From positions 25,347,564-25,407,563 of the forward strand of contig CAIIXF020000007.1 in the NCBI GenBank assembly GCA_903813345.2: a stretch of DNA of 60,000 nucleotides, read 5' to 3'. Each line of letters opens with the position of its first letter. Position 1 is the first letter of the stretch. The position numbers and the translations under genes are program-made. Shown piece after piece: positions 36,098 to 46,461 of the stretch. Under the pieces are notes generated by a model. The model was not told the DNA's origin. It saw only the letters and a list, made by a program, of their open reading frames with translations, and did not search any database. The stretch comes from Owenia fusiformis. Its lineage: Eukaryota; Annelida; Polychaeta; Sabellida; Oweniidae.

Positions 36098-36295
36098 TCA
36101 GCAAGAATTCAACTGTGCATCGAAATCAAAATTGACAGCATAGTGTTCAATAGACACGAGTAAAATGGTTCCCGTTGACCCAACGTCAAATTTCAAATCT
36201 CCCGTTCTAAACCCGAAACTCTGAAGCTGAAAGAGTATCTGAAGTAGACTAAGCGCGCATAAAACTATGAGCGCTCGATACATTCCTTTGTTCAT
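36098..36295 (-). CDS. Hypothetical signal-anchor ORF, 65 residues
   Basis: The frame starts MNKGMYRALIVLCALSLLQI: a short basic start followed by an 18-20 residue hydrophobic run, as in type II Golgi proteins or signal peptides. There is no recognisable domain after it and no clear donor to extend it. It could be a first exon of a gene reading leftward or chance. No homologue is recognised. Confidence 0.22.
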   Translation of the reverse strand: MNKGMYRALIVLCALSLLQILFQLQSFGFRTGDLKFDVGSTGTILLVSIEHYAVNFDFDAQLNSC

Positions 36296-36582
36296 TTTTG
36301 TACTTTGCGTTCACGGTTACGTTGTGAAAAACATCGTTAGCTTAACCTCTCCACTGTTTTCACAACGTATCCGCGAACGTAGAGTCAATGAAGCAATGCG
36401 GTTGCAATTATAATGCAACACTCTGAATAAGTTTATTAGCTCAGAAATATATTGTTTGTATATAAAACATATAATGGGTAACATTCACTACCCCTGAACA
36501 GCTGCAAGTGACAGACGAACTTCCAAAAGACTTGGACTTTGCAAAATAATATGAATATGCTGGTTTAAGTATATATCAGATA

Positions 36583-39433
36583 CACGGGTAGTATCTAAAG
36601 CCCCGCTATGATTTAGAAGTCGCGAGCAAATACCCGCTGAAATCGCGAGCAATTAAAAGAAAAGAAGGGTTATCTTTTGTTTACTTAAATTGTATGTTAT
36701 AAAAAGCGTTTTCATTTAATTTTACTCAATTATTACATGGTATTGATACTAAAAAGCAACTTCTGCAAAAAAGGATCACGAGCTGATGTTCTGAGTTTTG
36801 TTATTCGATAATTGGAGAGAGAATGTATTATCTTGAATTTTTATCTATATATTTCTATATTTTATAGCTGAAGAAGGTCATTGCCCTTCAGTTGAAATGG
36901 TCATAGTAATATGAAATGAAGGTATTGTGAGTTTCACTTCCTAAAGTTTCACAAAAAATTATATATTTCAATTTTAGCATATCCCTTGAGGCCCCGCTTC
37001 TACCATGAGCAATAAACTAAAGATCCCGCTGAAAACATGAGGAGGCCCCGCTGAAAACATGAGGAGGTCCCGCTGAAATCAGGAGCAAGTGGCTCTCTAA
37101 AATGGAGTGAAGACTGATTTGACTTTGCAAATCTGCCACGACTGTAGCCAACGTAATAAATATATTAATTATTGATACTCTACAGAGGACATATATATCA
37201 TATATCATTCTCATTGTTATTATCGGTTCGAGCAACCCCCCCCCCCCCCTTACCAAAAGCTGGCTACGAGCATGATTCCAATAAAACCATTTCACTTAAT
37301 GTATTTCGACCTGACTCCATCGAGAAATTTACCAAGAGAAGATTTAAATCCATTCCACGACTTTTGACAAGTTTCAAATAACTCGTTCTTCTTTGTATGC
37401 AATATATATTTATATTTCACTGAAGTTACATTATACTGTAGGCTAGTTCAGTATATTACTACCTTAGAGGATTCAGCACCAATGGCGCACACGTTTGAAA
37501 AGGCAATTTATGGATCAACTGCTAGATGTAAGTAACAAAGGAGTACATCATCCGATTATGAGTCCGAAATAATAATAATCAAATAATTTCATCATTAACA
37601 ATTAATCGTAGGTTATGTTAAACGCACGTGTTACGCGGAAAACATGATGCAAATATGTGTCATATTCTGCAATAAATATGGCATATTCACTTGCGGTGTA
37701 TGACAGATTCAGCTGCAGTATATTGCATACCCACTAAGCAATGAGAACACGATACAGAAGTACGCAATTGTCAATTGCATTGATTGAACAAACGGGTAAT
37801 CATTGTGTCATTTTCACCTGCTGTATATGACATATTCGGCAAGTGAGTATGACATATTCTGCAGGTGACTATCAGGTATTCACTGAAATCAATGTATCGC
37901 ATATTCACGGCGGAATATCGCATACTCACCTGCGGAATATGCCATAAACTGCAGGTGAGTATGGCATATACTGTATACCCATATCACAAATACCACGCAA
38001 CCATAAATGTATGCCATACTCCGCGTAACATCGTATGTGTTACGCGGAATATGGCATATATTCATGGTTGCGTGGTATTTGTGATACGGGTGTATATGCC
38101 ATATTCAGCTGTGGTATATGGCGTATTCCGCAGGTGAGTATGGCATATTCCGTATTGAATATGTGATACATTGATTTCAGTAAATACCCCATGCTCGCAG
38201 AATATGTCATACTCACTTGCAGAATATGCCTTACACCGCAGGTGAGTATGCCATATACCGCAGGTGAATCTATCATACTCCACAAGTGAATATTCCATAT
38301 TCATTGTGGAATATGACATATATTTGTATCGTGTTTACCGCGTAACAATATGTCCAGGAAAATGGCTTATGTAGGACATACGATTTATATGTCCCGGATC
38401 CTCGTTTGAGCGGGACATACGAAAAATATTTGCCCGGATATGGAATATATTCCCGGTTGATATGTCCCTGAAAATTATCAGGTATGGAATACAAATCATC
38501 ATTATTTTAATAAATATTTAAAAACAAAAACTTGAATGTTATTGTTAAATGTTATTGTTAGATTATAAAAGTAGAACCTGGATTATCATGGAGACTTTGT
38601 GGTTCTCCTTTCTCTCTAAATTTCATCTTCTTGCAACTTGGGGTGTCTTTGTTTAATACAAGAGTCATTACCCTGAACCTCAGGCTTCAATTAAGTTCAT
38701 TCTTGAAATGATATCCACCTTTCTCCTATACATTTTGATATGGATGCAACTCTATAAAATGTTTGACGAAATCTCTGGTGGCTTGAAGTTGGAATGGAAA
38801 CATTAGAAACCTGGCCCTAGAATGAAACAGTATATATACAGTAATTATTAGAAGTACTTAACTTGGTCTTTCGTGTACGTTTATTTGAAGAACCTCAATA
38901 TTTTATGTAATAGTAATGAGCTTTCCTCGTGATCGAAGCGGGTACTCGTGATATCTGCTCCTGTTTTCAGCGGGACCTCCTCATGTTTTCAGCGGGGCTT
39001 CCTCATAATTTCAGCGGGGCCACTGGCACACCTTCAATGATGTATTTCACCCCCCACAGTGGATGTTTTTGAAAACAAACTTATCAATACATACAATGTT
39101 GGTCCAATATTCATAATGAGGTATGTATATCGTAGTTCTTGTCTCTATTTTAACCATAAAAGTAATATGTTAACAGTAAATTATGCAAACGTGCATATTG
39201 ACGGGACGCCCGTTTCTTCCATGCCAGTAAAAATAGTTATCTTTCATGTCATTGTTTGTGAAGATATACCTGTTCTGAAAGTATACCTAAAGTATCAAAG
39301 AGCAGCAATGCGTATTCTTACCTTTTTGGTCCATATTTCCAGATGAATTAAATAAAAAGGACTTTGCTCGTGATTTCAGCGGGAACTTGCTCGCGATCTC
39401 TCACTTATAACGGGGCTTCGGATACAACCCGTG
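36583..39433. mobile_element. 2.85 kb inverted-repeat element with CAC ends and 5 bp target duplication
   Basis: The ends are CACGGGTAGTATCTAAAGCC and the inverse of CACGGGTTGTATCCGAAGCC. The direct repeat AGATA flanks it (36578-36582 and 39434-39438). Both ends are arrays of GCGAGCAA/CCCGCTGAAA words (CCCCGCTGAAAACATGAGG at 37040 and its inverse at 38980). No intact transposase is seen. The family G block 37629-38347 is inserted in the middle, and a family H-like scrap (poly-C then AAAAGCTGGCTACG) lies at about 37229-37268. Confidence 0.8.
37629..38347. mobile_element. Family G elements, copies B1 and B2, head to head
   Basis: B1 runs 37629-38030 and B2 runs 38038-38347, both bounded by TGTTACGCGG and CCGCGTAACA and separated by 7 bp. 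B2 matches the two ends of copy A (16869) in the same orientation with the middle deleted. B1 is related in the opposite sense. Dense CCGCAGGTGA motifs in both orientations fill both. Flanks of B2 are GTATG and ATATG, nearly a 5 bp repeat. Confidence 0.75.
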
Positions 39434-39439
39434 AGATAG

Positions 39440-40690
39440 GAGTTTTACCATTTCTATAGTGATTAAATCGTTTATATCGACACAATGTCGTGAAAATGTA
39501 TATTTCCTAAGCATATTTTCTAAGATACATGGAATTGAATGACTCGAGAAAAAAGCTTGGCACAGATGTTAAATAGGTAAAATTTGAGACATGATAGTCA
39601 ATGGAGTAAAAGTCATTATAAATACAATGGAAAATGATAAATCTCAGGAACATTTATCTCGCTATTTTGAATTTGAAATTCCGCACTTAGAGTTAACATT
39701 TATCAGTATTTCATATATTTCATTCTTTATTAAAACAGCTGCACGAAAATAACAACCAATGATGTATTTTTTTATTTATGCTCAAAACCTTTCATCAATA
39801 CATCAAAATCCGGATCAGAATATAAATCGAATATAAATGAAAAGCAATATCATTTTCTACATGTAACTAGGAAATTGAATAGGAAATAAATTGATTATTT
39901 CATATTTTTTCTTATTATTTGCTCTTTATTTTTATGAACCGAATCGTTGAAAATATCGAGTTTTATATTGATTTGCAGTACCTTTCAATCATTTCATGTT
40001 GTCCATAAAGATGTAAAATCTAGAACATTGAACATTTTATGACGCATAAATCAGTAAAACAATATATCTCTAAAATTCCTTTAATTTGAGTATAATGAAT
40101 CACATTCAGTACGACGTGATAATCCATCGATTTCCACATATTTCATCCTTTGATATTCCCTTGTACTCTTAACTCTAAATACATATATGGTTTATATTAT
40201 ATCAAAGTGTTCGTCTTCGAATAGTCTGATTATTCTTTTTGTTTCGGGAAATATGAAAGGATATTTGCCATGTTGAAGTCTGGGTAAGACCTCAAAATGA
40301 AGGTGTCACGCGTAACAAATGACGACAAGGAAACCTACTCCGAAGAGGGCTTTCTTCAAATTTTTATTTTATTTTTGGCTATAGTATTCCCAAGATTACA
40401 GGTAACCTTACTGCTTCATAACTATATCATCGGGGGGATAAACACAGTGCTGGACTGCAACGAAGAACGCGAAAAAATTTGATTGCTAATCAATTTAGTT
40501 GACATTTTAGATCTGATTGTTATTCAAAACCAGGATTTTTAAGACATTTCGATTAAAAGGAAACATAAGAAATTTGTATTTATAGATATAATAGCTGTAT
40601 TTTATAAAAGAAATAAATTCACACGTATTTTAGCAATATACAATACAATACATGTACAATATTCAATATTGTACATGTAAATCAATGGAG
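39440..40690. other. AT-rich spacer with no recognisable gene
   Basis: There are only short chance ORFs. A small dyad TACATGTACAATATTCAATATTGTACATGTA lies near 40650-40680, just past the GH81 stop codon on the opposite strand. Confidence 0.4.
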
Positions 40691-40707
40691 TAGGCTTGTG
40701 AATATTG

Positions 40708-43700
40708 CTAAGAGTCCGCATATATGAAAAGTAGTGTACTAGCTGCCCCAGTTCCTCCTACGAGCCTGTTTGGTGCCAAGTCTTTCACAAACTCTGCAGC
40801 TGCTTGTTGGTGAGCCGCGTCATATTTGGACAGTATGGAATGACAAAATGCCGCCCAGCCCTGCGAAAATGAAAAGAAATAGGACATCATGAACGCTTAA
40901 CATGTAAATCAAGTAGAATTACATAATAAATAACACGGCATTAAAGGGTTCCGATAAGCATCCCGTATAAAAACAATATGGCGGCTCCAGGCGAATCAAC
41001 TGGATCAGTCCATTTTTAAGAAATAAGGGGAGTTCTGTAAAATCCAGTTTATTGAAATTGTCTTTGAGATAAAGAAATCCGTTTATAATGATTTTGATAA
41101 CGTTATCCATGGAGTGATTGCGTTCAAACAGTACATGTACAACAGCCAATATAAATCCTTGTATTAGAACTGCTTTGTTTCATTTGTAGGATTTTTCATA
41201 TGCCAAGCTGTGTGCTATTACGTTATGGGGAAATTTAGATGCCAATTTTTCCTTATTATACACAAATAGAAGATCCTGAAACTTCACCCATAAATTTGGA
41301 ATTGATTTGTCAAAATAAAAATCACCCTTTTATAAATGTGTGACGATCTATAATATACTTATGCTATATAACCAGGAGGAGTGAGTAGCTCCCATAATTC
41401 TTTCATATTCTATCGTATTCGGGGATTCCCCATTACATCATCTCTTGCATCATCTCCAATCAAATTGCAGGATTCGATCACGTGAACAATCATGGGCACA
41501 TGCTCTCTCAGTGCTGCGCATGCGCAGAGTTAAATTTTAAATCGTGAGAATGGCGTTTACATCAGTTCAACATCGTCATTTCAAACCTACGGTAATACTA
41601 TTGAAGTTACTCGATCCATACTTGTAGAGAATACTCATAAAACTACAGTGAACATTTGGAGATCCATTTCAACGGAAAATTGAGGCCTGTTTATAAAATT
41701 TGTTTTCGAACGTGCTAATATGATAGGGCATCTTTGGGAAATCTCCCCCCCCCCTGCTATATAACAGTTAGAGGTGTTGGCACAACGACATCGAACCTGT
41801 GAACCCTTGAGTATTATTCCGGGATCGGGCCTTTTATACTAAACGGTGAGCAACACCAGAAACGAGCGTTCGATTTGCTAAACGATATGCGTCACCCTTT
41901 AACATTCAAAATGTCACCACATGCCATTTGTTACAGACGCTAAACGCCGACGTCCGCCCGCCGAACAACGTCTACGAAAAAGTTGGAGACCAAAACGAAA
42001 AATATGTCACTGTTGACATAAAAATGAGAACACAAAAATTGTTATTTTGTCACTTACTGTGCTAACCGGCTTGAGAATACTCTGATCGACCGTAGAAGCA
42101 CCTGGAGCCGACCAGGGGTCCAATGCCCAACTACAAGAGTTCCTAACCCTAGATGCCCAAACCTACAAGGGCAACAAATAAATAATGTTCAGATTATTTT
42201 CAAAACTACAGCTTAGCATTCATTTATTTATTTTACCATTATCTTTTCTACCTAAAATCCGCAGACCGCGACTTCTATCGGGTTTATTTGTTAAATTGTT
42301 TACAGTGCTGTTTGTATTCCGTCTCAATTATGAGAAAAATGCATTCAGTATGTTCTTAGTTTGTCAACATTAATTTAGTCATTGCGTATTATAAATGTGA
42401 AAATGTTCATGTCATGTACAAATTACAAATCTAAAGATTTACCTGGTCCATGTAATATTTTGATATTGAGGTTATAGGTATGATCTGAATTCCCACAAGG
42501 CACGCGTGTCTCATGGGAAACTCGAACGGATCACATGGCCAATTCAATGTATAAACGAAGAAACTGTCCTCTGCGATTTGTCCCATTGCTCCGAATTCTT
42601 TGATATACTGAGGGAATAAGTGATAGTTGTCGTTTCTGACCGTGAAGTACCATCGGACTGCTCGTAGTTCAGTGGCAAGCAGAACCTGACCGGTCTGTTC
42701 CATTACGGTGTCGCCAAGTGCCGCACCTAGTGCAGCGACTGAATGATAGCAGTTGAGAGCCTACAGGAGAAATGCTCATTATTACAACACAACCGTGATG
42801 AGATGGTGACAAGAGAATGGTAAATGATAAGGGAAGAAACTAAGTATTATTGCTACACATGAAGAGACGGTTGCAATGTCAACAACTAATCAAGAGCACT
42901 GACGCGACGAGGCGGTTGCACCTAAAGTGTTTGTAACAGCGCAAAATACTCAAAATGAGTATTTTTACGACCCAAACTGAATACAAATTAATATCTTACA
43001 GGTTGAACAAATTCTGAAATTGATGCACTAAGAGCGGCGTTTCAGCCAATCAGAATTGTTTGTTTTAATTTTACCGCTAAAAATGACATCACGATCCGAA
43101 AATAGGTCAGAGTAGAAAATTTTCTATAGGCTAATACAAAATGGCTTCGCGAGAAAACAACTCCGTAATAAACGATGAGTATCTTGATATTGACGAGATG
43201 GATGACTACTATCTTTCGCGGCAGGGTAGTCCTGATATCTCCGGCGATGCGGTGCAATCGATCCAGAAGATAGCACACTTCGTCAGCCCTAACACATTTC
43301 AAGGAAAAATACAATGTACTCGATTAAAGGCACAACAGTTATATAATATGCCGACGATTTCTCAAAGATGTTTATTTTCTATTTCTGTAATTGGCAAATA
43401 TATCAACATTGTCGTAAGTGTTAAAGATGAGTCCCCTTAAAGCGCTATTTCAAAAAAATGATAAGTTGGAGGTCAAAACGCCAGATATGGTGACATCAGT
43501 CTAGGGTGTCCAAAAAATTATATAGCATTAACGAAATTAAGAATAAAGGGTATTTTCACCCAAACATAGTCAGTCAGACATTAAAAATTCTATATCGTTC
43601 ATTGAACTAACAGATGTATCAACACCATAAAGTACTATATGAATATTGGATGTGAAATCACCTCGGAAGAAGATTCTTCTTGTCTTGAGCCAGGCCCGAT

Positions 43701-46461
43701 ACCTGTAGCCCACGACATGCCCATGTACCAATCTTTGTGTCTCGCCACTGGAAACCATCTGTCTGCCTTGGAGTTGGGGTTTCCAACATCTCTGGCAAGA
43801 GCGTAAATTCTGTCAATATGCGCTGAAATCATATTCATTTAGTATTTATCAAATCATTGAAGCGACTGGCATTTCAATGTCATCATGGATGTCATATAAG
43901 TTTATATGTATATAGCAACCCTGCCAACCTATAAAAAATTGCGGTAGATTTCTATAATTAATTGCGGTATTTTTGCGGACGTTTATTTTAATCTACAGTT
44001 TTTCAGTTTTTTTTCTAGAAAATACTATAATTTTTTTTCAGTAGATTATTTCAAAAAAACATAACTTTTAGGTTGTTTTTAAAAAACGGTAGTCACTTAC
44101 TATTCTTCCAGTTAGTGTCGTGCTGAACGTAGTACGCCAACGCGTAGAGAAAGTAGCCCACGTGGAAGTGATGATCCGCAAAGACGGGGAATCCATAGCA
44201 ACCGTGTGTGTTAATGGGCGAGCCAGAATCTGCGCAACGCAGCAAGAGACCTCCCCAGACCGTATCATAGCGAAACTTGTTACCGTCACTCAGTGAATCT
44301 GAAACAAAAAGAGTAGTAGTAGTCTATAGGCACTGTGGATAAAAAACAGTACTTGTCTGTTTATACACAGACAATAACTGCCATCTTTCTGACAACCTGA
44401 GTTATTCTTTGGCACGTCTGTTGTCTCTTGTTGCTTTTCCGATAGACAAATCTTAGACAAGCTCGTTAAGTGAGATATTTGGAGCTAAATGCATGACTCA
44501 CAACCAAAACTTTGCAAAATTCCTAGAACTAGTTTTACAAACCATCAATACGCAACCATTTCTCGAGACAGGATTTAATTTGTCCGTCCAACTCTAAGTA
44601 GTGGGAAGTTCCAAAAGCTCTGGATATGCTAGCTAGACGGGCAACCATGGATATGGCTTTACCGACACCATAACTGTCACTAATACTACATATATTGTTC
44701 AGATCTTGGCCACTGGCATCATTGGCAATAGCAGTGACAATGTTCTAAAAGAAGAGCAAGTTCAAAAATAGAAAGCAATACTTGTAAATGACAAGAATAA
44801 CGTAAAATAGAATTGAGTAAGGGTCATTATCAGCAATGAACTTATGATATGTTACTTGTAGCTGTGTTGGGTCGCTTTTAATTCTATCAACAGCGGCTGG
44901 GTCTGGATTCATGCTAGACCTTGGCAAAGGCTCTTCCATAAGCCAGTTGTCTCCCACAAATCCCTTGAATGTATGAGGTGTGTGCAAAAGTTGACCTCGT
45001 GACTTCAACAGATCGTCCTAGAATTAGAATGTTTAATTACTTGATTTTGATGTATAGGTCAAAACGTGATCAGATCATCATCTATAAGAACAGTTACAAG
45101 TTTTAGCATGTGATGAACACTAGATTTTAAATTTTAAAGGAAAATAAGACTTACATGGTGAGGCATTGCAACCATCAGAAGATCCCCAGCACTTGTCGGG
45201 CCATTTACATTATGCTTATTCCATGCCCAGTTTACATAGCCATTGGTACCATCAGCGCAAAAACTCTGCTTAGGCTTGTACGAATATACGCCAGCATATG
45301 AGTCGTGGAAGTTAACATTGGATAAGTCCCCTCTTGCATTCGCTCCGACGTATGCAATCTGCAGGATGCCATTAAATAAGCCACCAGTCATCGGTTCAAA
45401 AAAGAGACCGTTCGCATTTCCTATGCAAATCATTGGCTCAGAGAAGTACAGTTTGAACTTTCTTGTCTGACCTGGCAAACTCACTGAAGTTGTTACTGGT
45501 TCATCAAGTTCTATGACAAATTCAGCAGTATCAGTTGCAATAACTGTACCCCTTCCTCCGCATTGATATTGGTATGGCTGTGCACCCCAGTCTCCTTCTG
45601 GCTTGAGAAAGCGACCTATGACATTAATGGCGTATTTGATTGCTCCTTCAGGGATCGGTTCTGGAGTAAATGTCAGGGTTTTTCCATCACTAGAAAGTGC
45701 ACATTCACTAGCAGTACATGTAATCATTGGATGCGAAGCTGCCCATTGATCGGCGGTATTCAGAGCAATTTGTACTAGTGTTATGTCACTGATTGGATTT
45801 TCAAACTGTAGAATCAATGTAAAATGCTGCTGGCCATTGCCTGCATCAGCGCAAGATGGGTTCTTGCAGAAGTCTGAAGAACATGGGGGAATTTCACCGA
45901 CAGTTGGTGGTGGGAGTGTAGGACCATTTGTGGCTGGCGGATCAGTAGGTGGATCTGTGACGACTGGGGCATTAGTAGACACAACATCGCCGCATGTGTA
46001 CGTGAAAGGACTGCCCTGCCAGTCACCTGGTGGCTGGACAAATCTCCCTATTACATTAACCGCGTAGGATATATCAGAGCTGGCGAAGGAATTGCTATAC
46101 GTAATGGTTCTCATATCTGTAGATAGCTGGCAAAGCCCAGTAGAGCCGCATGTTAGCATAGGTGTCGATGCGCTCCACTCGCTTGTTGGGGCAACTGCGA
46201 ATTGGATCTGATTCAAGTCTGGAATTGGACTGTCCAACTCTACAACAACTTGGAATTGAGTATTTCCATTACCAGCATCCGAGCAGGATGGTGTGTGGCA
46301 AAAAGAGGAGGCACATGCCTGTAGTACGGGGAACGATGCTTTCTCAAGTCCAACATGACGTCGTCTTATGCTGTCGCAAACGGTAGATAGTGGGTTATTA
46401 GTCCAGTCGTTTGGTGGTAAAATGTAACGACCTATGACGTTGATTGCATAGTTCATTGTAC
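40708..46461 (-). CDS. GH81 endo-beta-1,3-glucanase with N-terminal binding repeats (5' end missing)
   Basis: Secreted-type enzyme cleaving beta-1,3-glucan. Exons in reading order, all phase-matched: 46461-45155, 45017-44802, 44744-44543, 44298-44101, 43822-43662, 42760-42443, 42162-42058, 40860-40708; 885 residues. Exon 1 holds two and a half repeats of about 100 residues (FCHTPSCSDAGNG..., FCKNPSCADAGNG..., each ending in YAINVIGRFLKPEGDW-type sequence) split by a Pro/Thr linker, resembling a beta-glucan-binding module (CBM56-like, tentative). The GH81 domain follows: LLMVAMPHH, DSYGVGKAIS, YDTVWGGLL, DHHFHVGYFLYALAYY (catalytic Asp region), FPVARHKDWYMGMSWATG, QEESSSE (catalytic Glu pair) and a terminal VGGTGAASTL. 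Exon 1 opens in phase 1 mid-repeat, so upstream exons with the signal peptide exist but were not found. The donor after exon 2 (TACGTTATT) is weak. Confidence 0.88.
41898..42025 (+). repeat. Short dispersed repeat family S, copy in GH81 intron
   Basis: Forward copy: AACATTCAAAATGTCACCAC, CCATTTGTTACAGACGC, CGCCGACGTCCGCCCGCCG, AAAAGTTGGAGACCAAAAC, and TATGTCACTGTTGACATAAA at the 3' end. It ends about 35 bp before the GH81 exon 42058-42162. Confidence 0.65.
43141..43413 (+). CDS. Candidate gene nested antisense in a GH81 intron
   Basis: The frame starts MASRENNSVINDEYLDIDE and runs 91 residues to a strong donor GTAAGTGTT at 43414 (it would also run on to a stop at 43440). It is acidic at the N terminus and polar, with no known domain seen. 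Just upstream, on the same strand, are GCCAATCAG (CCAAT box, about 43054) and TGACATCAC (CRE-like, about 43084), a promoter-like arrangement. No second exon was found. It may be a real small gene, an insertion, or chance. Confidence 0.3.

Noticed and set aside
36583-39433. Naming the CAC-ended elements as Transib or RAG-related
   Set aside because: Only CAC and a 5 bp duplication agree; no heptamer or nonamer pattern and no RAG1-like core is present, so the class is left open.
45243-46386. Plus-strand ORFs across the GH81 first exon
   Set aside because: They are antisense shadows of the well-supported GH81 exon.
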